This document shows, piece after piece, positions 51,840 through 60,643 of a stretch of 64,000 nt of DNA. The first letter of the stretch is position 1. Every line of letters starts with the position of its first letter. The translations under genes and the position numbers were made by a program. The notes under the pieces are model-generated. The model saw only the letters and a program-made list of their open reading frames with translations. It ran no database searches and had not been told where the DNA came from. This DNA comes from Burkholderiaceae bacterium (GTDB lineage Bacteria > Pseudomonadota > Gammaproteobacteria > Burkholderiales > Burkholderiaceae), in the NCBI GenBank assembly GCA_021166835.1, contig JAJPEN010000059.1, forward strand, positions 1 to 64,000, given 5' to 3'.

Positions 51840-53606
51840 TCATCGTTCGTGCACGTACGTTCCGGGCGCATCGGCAATCGGCGCGTATCCCGCCCTGGCT
51901 GAATCGTCCATCGACGGCGCAGCCGCGCGCCCCGAGGAGCGCCGCGCAAGCCATTCGTGCCAGCTCGGCCACCACGATCCTTCCTGCATCGGCGTGTCGT
52001 CGCGCCAACGCTGCGGATCGACGTAGCGTTCGCCCGGGCCGCGCGTGGCGATCTGGAAGCTGCGCCGCGCGCGACCCGGCTCGCTCACCACGCCCGCGTT
52101 GTGTCCGCCGCTGGTGAGCACGAAGCTCACTTCGGCGCCGCTGGCCAACTGATGGATCTTGTAGACCGACGGCCAGGGCGCGACGTGATCGCGCACGGTA
52201 CCGACGGCGAACATCGGCACCCGGATGTCGCCGAGCACCACGGGCCGATCGTCGACGCGGTAGCGTCCTTCCGCCAGGTCGTTGTCGAGATACAGGCGCC
52301 GGAGGTATTCGCTGTGCATACGAAACGGCAGGCGCGTGGTGTCCGCGTTCCAGGCCGTCAGGTCGATGAAGGGCCGACGTTCTCCGAGCACGTACTCGCG
52401 CATCCGCCGCGACCAGATCAGGTCGCGCGAGTTGAGCAACTGGAACGCGCCGGCCATCTGCCAGCCGTCCAGGTAGCCTTTGTCGCGCATGATCGATTCG
52501 AGCCACGCGAGCTGACTTTCGTCGATGAACAGCGACAATTCGCCCGGCTCGCGAAAGTCGGTTTCCGCCGCCAGCAGCGTGACGCTGTGCAGCCGATCGT
52601 CGCCGTCGCGCGCCATCGCGGCGGCGGCGATCGAAAGCAGCGTACCGCCCAGGCAGTATCCGACCGCATCGATTTTCCGCTGCGCGACGATCGCGGCCAC
52701 CACGTCGAGCGCCGCCATGACACCCAGTCGCCGGTAGTCGTCCATCCCCAGATCGCGTCCGGCCGGGCCGGGGTTCTTCCAGGAGATCATGAAGACCGTG
52801 TGACCCTGCTCGACGAGGTACCGGACCATCGAGTTGTGCGGCGACAGGTCGAGGATGTAGTACTTCATGATCCACGACGGAACGATCAGGATCGGCTCGG
52901 CGTACACCTCGGGCGTGACGGCCTCGTACTGGATCAGTTCGATCAGATGGTTGCGATAGACGACCTTGCCGGGCGTGACCGCCACGTTCGTGCCGACCGC
53001 GAATGCCTCGGTACCGGCGGGCGGCTCGTCGAGGATCGTGCGTCGCAGGTCGTCCAGGAAGTTCAGCGCGCCTTGCCACAGACTCGTGCCGCCGGTGCGC
53101 GCGATCGCATGCAGCGCTTCGGGATTGGTCGCCACGAAATTGGCCGGCGACCCTATGTCGAGCCATTGCCGCCCGGCGAAAGTCACGAGATTCTCGTGAT
53201 GTCGCGAGACACCGCGCACGCCGGTCGTTGCGTTTTGCCACCACTGCTGCTGCAGCAGAAAACCCTGGTGAATCACGTTGAACGGCCACTGCTGCCAGGC
53301 CGGATCGGCGAAGCGGCGATCCTGCTCCAGCGGTTCGACGCAGTTCGCGCAGCGCGGCGTCGCCGTGGCACTCAGCGCGTAGCGCAGGAAGCGCTGCTGC
53401 TTGTCCAGTGCCTCGTCGATCAGGCTGCGTTGCTTGCCCGGCGAGATCGCGAGATGAAGCGCCCAGTCGTGCCAGGCGAGCAGTCCGGATACGGGCGAGA
53501 GCCCGTGCGTCACGCGCGCCAGCGCGGTGTGCGTCACCGAGTCGAGGACGTCGGGAAGGCTGCGGTCGGTTCGCTGCGGCGCGTCGAATGGGATCGAGTC
53601 GGCCAT
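51840..53606 (-). CDS. phaC: Class I polyhydroxyalkanoate synthase
   Basis: This 588-residue alpha/beta-hydrolase-type synthase has the lipase-like box GYCLGG with nucleophile Cys 318, the aspartate in VGTVRDHVAPW and the histidine in TSGGHNAGV. The N-terminal domain (FADPAWQQWPFN; ENLVTFAGRQWLD) and final WWPSWHEWLARR are class I PhaC features. No phaA, phaB or phasin gene is nearby. I chose ATG 53606 over a TTG at 53621 because the TTG lies in the operator. A perfect palindrome covers its promoter. Confidence 0.9.
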   Translation of the reverse strand: MADSIPFDAPQRTDRSLPDVLDSVTHTALARVTHGLSPVSGLLAWHDWALHLAISPGKQRSLIDEALDKQQRFLRYALSATATPRCANCVEPLEQDRRFADPAWQQWPFNVIHQGFLLQQQWWQNATTGVRGVSRHHENLVTFAGRQWLDIGSPANFVATNPEALHAIARTGGTSLWQGALNFLDDLRRTILDEPPAGTEAFAVGTNVAVTPGKVVYRNHLIELIQYEAVTPEVYAEPILIVPSWIMKYYILDLSPHNSMVRYLVEQGHTVFMISWKNPGPAGRDLGMDDYRRLGVMAALDVVAAIVAQRKIDAVGYCLGGTLLSIAAAAMARDGDDRLHSVTLLAAETDFREPGELSLFIDESQLAWLESIMRDKGYLDGWQMAGAFQLLNSRDLIWSRRMREYVLGERRPFIDLTAWNADTTRLPFRMHSEYLRRLYLDNDLAEGRYRVDDRPVVLGDIRVPMFAVGTVRDHVAPWPSVYKIHQLASGAEVSFVLTSGGHNAGVVSEPGRARRSFQIATRGPGERYVDPQRWRDDTPMQEGSWWPSWHEWLARRSSGRAAAPSMDDSARAGYAPIADAPGTYVHER

Positions 53607-53617
53607 TTCTTTCTCGT

Positions 53618-53649
53618 CCAATAGATAGTAATAGATTACTATCTATTGG
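53618..53649. promoter_or_regulatory. Candidate TetR operator, copy 2: 32-base palindrome at phaC
   Basis: Two 15-base arms, CCAATAGATAGTAAT and ATTACTATCTATTGG, flank a 2-base spacer and match perfectly. The centre repeats the 17-base operator of the tetR promoter exactly. On the minus strand TTGTCC (53660-53655) and TAATCT (53638-53633) are spaced by 16 bases, so the palindrome covers the phaC -10 box. Confidence 0.85.
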
Positions 53650-53767
53650 GAAAAGGACAACCGCTTTCTCCGAGCGGAACTCCGTCGCGCCCCCGCGCCC
53701 CGATCAGGTTCGGCACGCAATTTGCTGCATAGTCCGTCCATTGCGCGTCCGATACGGGAGTCTCGTC

Positions 53768-54601
53768 ATGCCAAGGAAACCGAATCGGTGGTCGGCCCTC
53801 GTCGCGTGCCTGGGCGGCGCCTGCCTGGCACTGCTTGCCGCTGCCTCGCCCGCAACGGCGGCCGACACCGGCAGCGCCGACTCGATCCGCCAGCAGTACC
53901 AGGCAGACCGGGCCGCCTGCCTGAGCGGTCGCACCGGCGAGGACCTGAAGGACTGCCTGCGCGAAGCCGGCGCCGCCGCGCAGGCGGCGCGCCAGGGCAA
54001 GCTGCTCGAGGGCCCGGGCGAGAACTTCCGCCAGAACGCGCTCGCGCGCTGCGCGCCGCTGCCGCCCGAGCAGCGCGAGGCCTGCCGGATGCGCATTGAA
54101 GGCGCCGGCACGGTGACCGGCAGCGTGGAAGGCGGCGGGCTGTACCGCGAACTGATCGTCCGCGAACCGGCTTCGTCGTCGTCGTCGCCGGCTCCGGCGA
54201 CGATGAGCCCGCCGGCTGCATCGGCTACGCCTTCCGCCCCGACCCCGCCGGCCGCCCCGGCCACCTCGCCGGCAACGACGGTCGTGCCGTCGTCGCCTGG
54301 AACGCCTTCGGTCGTCGTCCCCGGCACGCCCTCGGCCGCATCGCCGCCGGCCGTTTCATCGACCACGCCCGCCGCGCCCGTCGGCCCGGCCCCGGGCGCT
54401 CCGACCTTCACTCCGGTGCAGCCCGTGGTTCCGGGTCGCGCCGTTCCAGCCGCGCCCTCGACGGCGAACGAACCGGCGGCAAGCTCTCTGCAGATCAGCC
54501 CGCCGTCGACGCCGGTGATGCAGGCGCCGCCGCCTCCCACTTTCGCGCCGCAGCCCGCGCTCGTCGCGCCCGGCAGCGTGCCGCCGAGAGGGGCGCAATG
54601 A
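53768..54601 (+). CDS. Secreted Pro/Ala/Ser-rich protein, function unknown
   Basis: This 277-residue protein has a signal peptide (residues 1-32, cleavage near ATA-AD). A short N-terminal domain with paired cysteines follows (YQADRAACLSGRTGEDLKDCLREAG and RCAPLPPEQREACRMRI), then about 150 residues of low-complexity Pro/Ala/Thr/Ser sequence. GGGAG lies upstream of the ATG. The family is not recognised. It is translationally coupled to the SIMPL gene. Confidence 0.75.
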   Translation: MPRKPNRWSALVACLGGACLALLAAASPATAADTGSADSIRQQYQADRAACLSGRTGEDLKDCLREAGAAAQAARQGKLLEGPGENFRQNALARCAPLPPEQREACRMRIEGAGTVTGSVEGGGLYRELIVREPASSSSSPAPATMSPPAASATPSAPTPPAAPATSPATTVVPSSPGTPSVVVPGTPSAASPPAVSSTTPAAPVGPAPGAPTFTPVQPVVPGRAVPAAPSTANEPAASSLQISPPSTPVMQAPPPPTFAPQPALVAPGSVPPRGAQ

Positions 54602-54644
54602 GGGACGCAATGAGGGGCTCAATGAGGGGCTCAATGAGAGAGCC
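54597..54644 (+). repeat. 12-bp tandem repeat carrying four in-frame ATGs
   Basis: Units of AATGAGGGGCTC type repeat four times across the stop of the preceding gene and the start of the SIMPL gene. ATGs occur at 54598, 54610, 54622 and 54634, all in one frame. Confidence 0.85.
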
Positions 54645-55362
54645 GATCGCCGTTTCGCTCGTTTCGGCCGCGCTCTGGCTGGTGCCGAGCGCACCCGTCG
54701 CCGCACAGTCTCCCGATTCGTCTCACTACCCGGTCGACCTGCGCCCGCGGCTGAACCTCGACGCTTCGGCCTGGCGCGAGGTGGTCCAGGATCGGGTGGT
54801 CGCCACCGTATATGCCGAGCAGGAATCGCCCGAGCCGGCCGCCGGGCAGGCGCAGGTGAGCCGGCTGCTCGCCCCCGTTCTCGAGCGACTCCGGGGCAAC
54901 ACCGAACTCGAGGTGCAGAGCGCCGGATATCGAACCGATCCGGTATGGCAGAAGAGCCGCATCGTCGGATGGCGAACGCGCGGCGCGCTGCAGATCACCG
55001 GCAAGCCGTCGGAGTCGTTCAACGCGCTCGTCGGCGAACTGGCCACGACGCTCAATCTGCAGTCGGTCACCTATGTGCTCAGCCGCGAGACGCGTCTCGC
55101 CGTCGAACAGGAACTCATCGCGCAGGCCGTGAAGGCATTCCACGAGAAGGCCGACACGGCGGCCCGCGCGCTGGGTTTTCGCGGCTACGAGGTGCGTGAA
55201 GTATCGATCGCCGGGTCGGGCCCGGGCGGGCCGGAGCCGATCCCCAGGCCGATGATGATGTCGCGCGCAGCGGGCGCCGACGAGGCCGTTCCGCTGCCCG
55301 GGGCCGAGGGCCGAACCACGGTGACGACGACGGTGAGCGGCAGCGTCGTGCTGCTGCGGTAG
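54598..55362 (+). CDS. SIMPL (DUF541) domain periplasmic protein
   Basis: This protein has up to 254 residues, a signal peptide (PIAVSLVSAALWLVPSAPVAAQ) and a SIMPL domain: DRVVATVYAEQESPEPAAGQAQVSRLLAPVLERL, then YRTDPVWQKSRIVGWRTRGALQITGKPSESFNALVGEL and LIAQAVKAFHEKADTAARALGF. The function of SIMPL proteins is unclear. Four tandem ATGs make the exact start ambiguous; the last (54634) leaves the shortest signal sequence. Confidence 0.87.
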   Translation: MRDAMRGSMRGSMREPIAVSLVSAALWLVPSAPVAAQSPDSSHYPVDLRPRLNLDASAWREVVQDRVVATVYAEQESPEPAAGQAQVSRLLAPVLERLRGNTELEVQSAGYRTDPVWQKSRIVGWRTRGALQITGKPSESFNALVGELATTLNLQSVTYVLSRETRLAVEQELIAQAVKAFHEKADTAARALGFRGYEVREVSIAGSGPGGPEPIPRPMMMSRAAGADEAVPLPGAEGRTTVTTTVSGSVVLLR

Positions 55363-55363
55363 G

Positions 55364-55391
55364 AACGGAAGGGAGAAGGGGGAAGGGGAAC
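55364..55391 (+). repeat. Degenerate purine heptamer tract after the SIMPL gene
   Basis: A GGGAAGG-like purine tract begins just after the SIMPL stop and resembles the diverged unit at 7209-7215. The units are imperfect, so membership in the heptamer family is tentative. The remaining gap to 55519 holds only a candidate promoter. Confidence 0.45.
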
Positions 55392-55433
55392 CCGAACCCC
55401 GGCGCGGTCGCCGCCGCGCGGCGTGCAGGCGCT

Positions 55434-55461
55434 TTGCAAGCGCATTCGGTGCGCCTAGAAT
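55434..55461 (+). promoter_or_regulatory. Candidate sigma-70 promoter of the hyf-like operon
   Basis: TTGCAA (55434-55439) and TAGAAT (55456-55461) are spaced by 16 bases, about 58 bases before the first hyf-like start codon. Confidence 0.5.
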
Positions 55462-55519
55462 GTCACGCGGATGTGAATGATATTGACATGCGCGGCCGAC
55501 ATTCGCGACGGGCGTCCGC

Positions 55520-57568
55520 ATGCTGATCGACTGGGCGCTCGTGGTCGTCGCCGGCTGGCTCGTCGTGGCTGCGGCCGGTGTTCTCGCGCTGCATAACCTG
55601 CGCTTCGTCGCGCACGTGCTCTTTCCGGCCGGCGCCGCGCTCGGCCTGCTGCTGTCGGCGGTCGCGGTCGTCGCGCTGTTCGCCTCGCCGGCGGCGGGCC
55701 TGCCTGCGGCGGCGAACGCCGCCGCGCCGTCGAGCCTGCTGCCGCAGGAGATCGTGCTGCCGATCGGCCTGCCGACGCTGCCCTTCCATCTCCGGCTCGA
55801 TGCGCTCGCGGCGTTCTTCCTGCTGGTGATCGGCGCCTCGTCGGTCGGCGTCTCCGCCTTCGCCTCCGGGTACTTCCGCAAGGGCGAGGGCACGCCCGCG
55901 GGTCTGCTCTGTCTCGAGTACCACCTGTTCCTCGCCAGCATGGCGATGGTCGTGCTGGCCGACGACGCCTATTCGTTCATGGTGATGTGGGAGACGATGG
56001 CGCTGTCGTCGTTCTTCCTCGTCACCGCCAACCACCGCATCGCCGAGATCCGCCGCGCCGGCTACCTCTACCTGCTGGTGGCGCACGTCGGCGCGATCGC
56101 GATCCTCCTGTGCTTCGGCGTGCTGCAGGCCGGCACCGGCGACTACACCTTCGCGAACATGCGCGCCCAGCACCTGTCGCCGTTCTGGGCCTCGATCGCG
56201 TTCCTGCTCGCCGTGTTCGGCTTCGGCGCCAAGGCCGGGATCCTGCCGCTGCACGTCTGGCTGCCCGAAGCGCATCCGGCGGCGCCCTCGCCGGTCTCGG
56301 CGCTGATGAGCGGCGTCATGCTGAAGACGGCCGTCTACGGCCTGCTTCGCGTGAGCTTCGACCTGCTGTCGTACCAGGTGTGGTGGTGGGGCACGCTCGC
56401 GCTCGCCCTGGGCCTGCTCACCGCGCTCTACGGCGTTGTCTTCGCCGCTGCGCAGGTCGACATGAAGCGGCTGCTCGCCTGGTCGTCGATCGAGAACATC
56501 GGGCTGATCTTCTGCGCGATCGGGCTGGCGCTCGTGTTTTCGGCCTACGGCATGCGAGCGCTCGCGTCGCTGGCGCTCACCGCCGGCCTGTATCACGTGG
56601 CGAGCCACGCGATGTTCAAGAGCCTGCTCTTCGTGGGCACGGGATCGGTGCTGCACGCCACCGCCGAACGCAATCTCGGCCGGCTCGGCGGGCTGATCCG
56701 CTACATGCCGTGGGTGGCGTGGGCGACGCTGGTCGGCACGCTGGCCAGCGCGGGCCTGCCGCCGCTGGGCGGCTTCGTCTCCGAGTGGCTGCTGCTGCAG
56801 AGCTTCCTGTTCACGCCCGGACTGCCGCATCCGGTGCTGAACATGCTGATCCCGGTGGTTGCGGCGACCATCGCGCTGGTCGCGGCGCTCGCCGGATACA
56901 CGATGGTCAAGTTCTTCGGCGTGATCTTCCTCGGCCAGCCGCGCGAGGAAAAGCTCGCGCAGGCGCACGACGCCGGACGCTGGGAGCGCCTGGGCATGGG
57001 CTGGCTCGTCGCGGGCTGCGTGCTGCTCGGCCTGATGCCGAACCAGTTCGTGCAGTGGATCGACCCGATCACGCGGCAGCTCGTCGGGGCGGGCCTCGCC
57101 GACACGGTTTCCGCGCGCGGCTGGCTGCTCGCGCCGACCGGAATCGAGCGCGCGAGCTACGGGCCGGTGATCTTCCTGCTCGGCATCGCCGCGAGCTTCG
57201 GGATCCTGTTCCTGCTCGTGCGCTGGCTCTATCACGGCCGCGTGCGGCGGGCCGCGCCGTGGGCCTGCGGCTTTCCGTGGCAGAGCGCGCGCATCCAGGA
57301 CACGGCCGAAGGATTCGGCCAGCCGATCCGGCAGATCTTCGAGCCCTTCTTCCGCATGAAGCGCGAGTTGCCCACGCCCTTCGATGCGCAGCCGCGATAC
57401 CGCGTGACCGCCGAGGACTCGATCTGGTACTGGCTGTACCTGCCGATCGCGCAGGTCGTCGCCAGACTCGCGCGCGTGGTGGGGCTGCTGCAGCAGGGGC
57501 GCATCGCCGTGTACCTGCTCTACAGCTTCGTGACGCTCGTCGTCGTGCTGCTGCTGGTGCGACCGTGA
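55520..57568 (+). CDS. Hydrogenase-4 subunit B-like antiporter protein
   Basis: This 682-residue protein is a NuoL/M/N-type subunit of about 16 helices. The proton-path residues of this superfamily are present: glutamate in VMWETMALSSFF, lysine in GFGAKAGILPLHVWLPEAHPAAPSP, and lysine in GVMLKTAVYGLLR. The C-terminal extension WACGFPWQSARIQDT is typical of HyfB/HycC. It starts the six-gene operon and overlaps the next gene as GTGA. Confidence 0.93.
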   Translation: MLIDWALVVVAGWLVVAAAGVLALHNLRFVAHVLFPAGAALGLLLSAVAVVALFASPAAGLPAAANAAAPSSLLPQEIVLPIGLPTLPFHLRLDALAAFFLLVIGASSVGVSAFASGYFRKGEGTPAGLLCLEYHLFLASMAMVVLADDAYSFMVMWETMALSSFFLVTANHRIAEIRRAGYLYLLVAHVGAIAILLCFGVLQAGTGDYTFANMRAQHLSPFWASIAFLLAVFGFGAKAGILPLHVWLPEAHPAAPSPVSALMSGVMLKTAVYGLLRVSFDLLSYQVWWWGTLALALGLLTALYGVVFAAAQVDMKRLLAWSSIENIGLIFCAIGLALVFSAYGMRALASLALTAGLYHVASHAMFKSLLFVGTGSVLHATAERNLGRLGGLIRYMPWVAWATLVGTLASAGLPPLGGFVSEWLLLQSFLFTPGLPHPVLNMLIPVVAATIALVAALAGYTMVKFFGVIFLGQPREEKLAQAHDAGRWERLGMGWLVAGCVLLGLMPNQFVQWIDPITRQLVGAGLADTVSARGWLLAPTGIERASYGPVIFLLGIAASFGILFLLVRWLYHGRVRRAAPWACGFPWQSARIQDTAEGFGQPIRQIFEPFFRMKRELPTPFDAQPRYRVTAEDSIWYWLYLPIAQVVARLARVVGLLQQGRIAVYLLYSFVTLVVVLLLVRP

Positions 57569-58512
57569 GCGCCCTGTACGCCTTCGTCTCGCAGGCGCTC
57601 GCGATCGTCGCCGCGATGCTGCTCGCGCCGATCCTCAGCGGCTGGGTGAACATGTGCCGCGCCTGGCTGCAGAACCGCTCGGCGCCGAGCCTGTGGCAGC
57701 CATATCGCGTGCTGCACAAGCTGTTCGCGAAGGAATCGGTGATCGCCGAGCACGCGTCGCCGATCTTCCGGGCGGCGCCGTACATCGTGTTCGGCTGCCT
57801 GCTGGTCGCCTGCGCGATCGTCCCGATCCTGTCCACCGACCTGCCGCTGTCGAGCGCGGCCGACGCCATCGCGCTCGTGGGGCTGCTCGCGCTCGCGCGC
57901 GTGTTCGTCTCGCTGGCGGCGATGGACGTCGGCACGGCCTTCGGCACGATGGGGGCGCGCCGCGAGATGCTGGTCGGCTTCCTCGCCGAGCCGGCGCTGC
58001 TGATGGTCCTGTTCTCGGCGTCGCTGATTTCACAATCGACTTCGCTGCCGACCATCGTCGGGCTGCTCGCGCATCGCGAGCTGGCGATCCATCCGGTGCT
58101 CGCCTTCGCCGGAGTCGCGTTCACGATGGTGTCGCTCGCCGAGAACGCGCGCATCCCGGTCGACAATCCGGCAACGCACCTCGAACTGACGATGATCCAC
58201 GAGGCGCTGCTGCTCGAATACTCGGGCCGGCACCTGGCGCTGATGGAGTGGGCGGCGAGCCTGAAGCTGTTCGCCTACTCGTGCATCGGCCTCGCGCTGT
58301 TCTTCCCCTGGGGCATCGCGGAGGCCGAGGCGCCGCTCGAGCTGGTGTTCGCGCTGCCGGCGCTGGTCGCCAAGCTCGCGGCCGGCGGAGCGGGCCTGGC
58401 GCTGCTCGAGACGCTCAGCGCGAAGATGCGCATCTTCCGCGTGCCCGAGTTCCTCGCCACCGCGTTCCTGCTCGCCGTCATCGGCCTGCTGGTGCAGATC
58501 CTCCTGGGCTGA
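57565..58512 (+). CDS. Hydrogenase-4 subunit C-like (NuoH type) membrane protein
   Basis: This 315-residue membrane protein of the NuoH/HyfC/HycD family has about eight helices. PYRVLHKLFAKESVIAEHASPIFRAAPYI, LAAMDVGTAFGTMGARREMLVGFLAEPALL and ENARIPVDNPATHLELTMIHEALLLEYSG are diagnostic. It docks the peripheral arm and links it to proton movement. The start is GTG, overlapping the hyfB-like stop. Confidence 0.93.
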   Translation: MSALYAFVSQALAIVAAMLLAPILSGWVNMCRAWLQNRSAPSLWQPYRVLHKLFAKESVIAEHASPIFRAAPYIVFGCLLVACAIVPILSTDLPLSSAADAIALVGLLALARVFVSLAAMDVGTAFGTMGARREMLVGFLAEPALLMVLFSASLISQSTSLPTIVGLLAHRELAIHPVLAFAGVAFTMVSLAENARIPVDNPATHLELTMIHEALLLEYSGRHLALMEWAASLKLFAYSCIGLALFFPWGIAEAEAPLELVFALPALVAKLAAGGAGLALLETLSAKMRIFRVPEFLATAFLLAVIGLLVQILLG

Positions 58513-58526
58513 AGCGAACGGCCGAC

Positions 58527-59186
58527 ATGAGCATCCTGTTCGCCCAGCTCGTCAACCTGCTCGGCGCCGTGCTGCTGCTGCTCGCCTTCGCGATGATCTC
58601 GCAGCGGCGCATCCTGTCGCTGATCGACCTGTTCACGCTGCAGGGCGCGACGCTCGTCGTCTCCACGGCGGCGGTCGGCTACGTCACGCAGCAGCCGCAC
58701 CTGTACGTCTCGGCCGGGCTCACGCTCGCGCTCAAGGTGGTGCTGATCCCGGCGCTGCTGCATCGGGTCGTCGACCGGCTCGACGTGCGCCGCGACGTCG
58801 AGACGCTGATCAACATCCCCACCACGATGCTGATCGGCATCGCGCTCGTCATCTTCGCCTTCGCGCTCTCCGCGCCGATCGCGAAGCTCTCTTCGACGAT
58901 CGCCGGCGGCTCGCTCGGCATCGCGCTCGCCTGCGTGCTGCTGTCCTTCCTGATGATGATCACGCGCACGAAAGCGGTGCCGCAGGTGATCGGCTTCCTC
59001 GCGATGGAGAACGGCCTGTTCTTCGCCGCCACCTGCGCGACCTACGGCATGCCGATGGTCGTCGAGCTGGGCATCGGACTCGACGTGCTGATCGGCGTGC
59101 TGATCCTCGGCGTGTTCATGTTCCAGATCCGCGAGCAGTTCGACAGCCTGGACATCCACCATCTCGAACGGCTCAAGGATGACTGA
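58527..59186 (+). CDS. Hydrogenase-4 subunit E-like membrane protein
   Basis: This 219-residue protein has about seven helices. HyfE features include ISQRRILSLIDLFTLQGATL, LALKVVLIPALLHRVVDRL and FLAMENGLFFAATCATYGMPMVVELGIGLDVLIGV. The N-terminal part resembles NuoK. It overlaps the next gene by eight bases. Confidence 0.92.
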   Translation: MSILFAQLVNLLGAVLLLLAFAMISQRRILSLIDLFTLQGATLVVSTAAVGYVTQQPHLYVSAGLTLALKVVLIPALLHRVVDRLDVRRDVETLINIPTTMLIGIALVIFAFALSAPIAKLSSTIAGGSLGIALACVLLSFLMMITRTKAVPQVIGFLAMENGLFFAATCATYGMPMVVELGIGLDVLIGVLILGVFMFQIREQFDSLDIHHLERLKDD

Positions 59187-60642
59187 GCTCGAACCGCTGC
59201 TCTTCGTTCTCGGCATCCCGCTCGCCGGCGGCGGCGTGCTGGCGCTGTGGGGTCATCGCGACTCGGCGATGGCGCTGAACGTCGGGTTCAGCTTCGCGAC
59301 CTTTCTCGCCGCGCTCGTGCTCACCGGCCAGGTGATCGCCGACGGACCGCGCTTCGTCTGGCAGCGCGAGTTCTTCATCGACGCGCTCAACGTGTTCCTG
59401 GTCACGCTGACCGCCTTCGTCGCCTTCACCACGGCGATCTTCTCGCGCCCCTACATGCGCGTGGAGCGCGACCACGGAAAGATGACGCCGCCGCGCTTGC
59501 GCCTGTATCACAGCATGTACCAGCTGTTCAGCTTCACGATGCTGCTCGGGCTGATGACCAACAACATCGGGATCCTGTGGGTCGCGATGGAAGCGGCCAC
59601 GCTCACCACCGTGCTGCTGGTGAGCGTCTACCGCACGGCGGCGAGCCTGGAGGCGGCGTGGAAATACTTCATCCTGTGCGGCGTGGGGATCGCGCAGGCG
59701 CTGTTCGGCACCGTGCTGCTCTACATGGCGGCCGAGCGCGTGATCGGCCCCGAGCAGGCGACGCTGCTGTGGACCGACCTCGACGCGATCAAGACGCAGC
59801 TGAACCCGAACATCGTCACCATCGCTTTCGCGTTCCTGTTCATCGGCTACGGCACGAAGGTGGGTCTGGTGCCGCTGCACAACTGGCTGCCCGATGCGCA
59901 CGCCGAGGGCCCCACGCCGGTGTCGGCCGTGCTCTCGGGGCTGCTGCTGAACGTGGCGCTGTACGCGATCCTGCGCTGCAAGGTGCTCACCGACGGCGCG
60001 CTGCGCATGCCGCTGGCCGGCCGGATGATGATCGGCTTCGGCCTGCTGTCGGTGCTGGTCGCGTCGTTCCTGCTGATGCGCCAGCGCGACGTCAAACGCA
60101 TGTTCGCGTATTCGTCGATCGAGCACATGGGGCTGATGACCTTCGCCTTCGGCCTGGGCGGGCCGGTGGCGAATTTCGCCGGCCTGCTGCACATGACCGT
60201 GCACTCGCTGATCAAGTCGGCGATCTTCTTCACCGTGGGCCACGCCGCGCAGAAGGCGGGCACGCAGGTGATGGACGACATCCGCGGCCTGATCCGCATC
60301 AGCCCGACGATCGCCTGGGGCATGATGCTCGGCTCGCTGGCGATCCTCGGCATGCCGCCCTTCGGCGTGTTCGCCAGCGAGTTCCTGATCATCACGACGG
60401 CGATGCGCGAACAGCCGTGGGCGACGCCGCTGCTGCTCGTCGCGCTCGGCGTGGCCTTCGCGTCGATCTTCAGCCGCGTGCAGCCGATGGTCTTCGGCGA
60501 CACCTCGCTCGGGCGTCTCGCGCATCCGCCGGCGCTGGTGCCGGTGTTCGTGCACCTGGGGCTGGGGCTGCTGCTCGGGCTGTACATCCCGCCGTGGCTC
60601 GACGCGTGGTATCGCGAGGCGGCGCGGATGATCGGCGGTTGA
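59179..60642 (+). CDS. Hydrogenase-4 subunit F-like antiporter protein
   Basis: This 487-residue NuoN/M-type subunit has about 14 helices. Glutamate in WVAMEAATLTTVLL and lysine in GYGTKVGLVPLHNWLPDAHAEGPTP are present. In the next helix asparagine stands where the HyfB-like subunit has lysine (LLLNVALYAIL). It is one of two antiporter-like subunits, so the complex is probably ion-pumping. Confidence 0.92.
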   Translation: MTELEPLLFVLGIPLAGGGVLALWGHRDSAMALNVGFSFATFLAALVLTGQVIADGPRFVWQREFFIDALNVFLVTLTAFVAFTTAIFSRPYMRVERDHGKMTPPRLRLYHSMYQLFSFTMLLGLMTNNIGILWVAMEAATLTTVLLVSVYRTAASLEAAWKYFILCGVGIAQALFGTVLLYMAAERVIGPEQATLLWTDLDAIKTQLNPNIVTIAFAFLFIGYGTKVGLVPLHNWLPDAHAEGPTPVSAVLSGLLLNVALYAILRCKVLTDGALRMPLAGRMMIGFGLLSVLVASFLLMRQRDVKRMFAYSSIEHMGLMTFAFGLGGPVANFAGLLHMTVHSLIKSAIFFTVGHAAQKAGTQVMDDIRGLIRISPTIAWGMMLGSLAILGMPPFGVFASEFLIITTAMREQPWATPLLLVALGVAFASIFSRVQPMVFGDTSLGRLAHPPALVPVFVHLGLGLLLGLYIPPWLDAWYREAARMIGG

Positions 60643-60643
60643 G

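Noticed and set aside
53607..53621. TTG start for PHA synthase five codons upstream
   Set aside because: The TTG lies within the palindrome arm, and the ATG at 53606 is a better start with family-like length.
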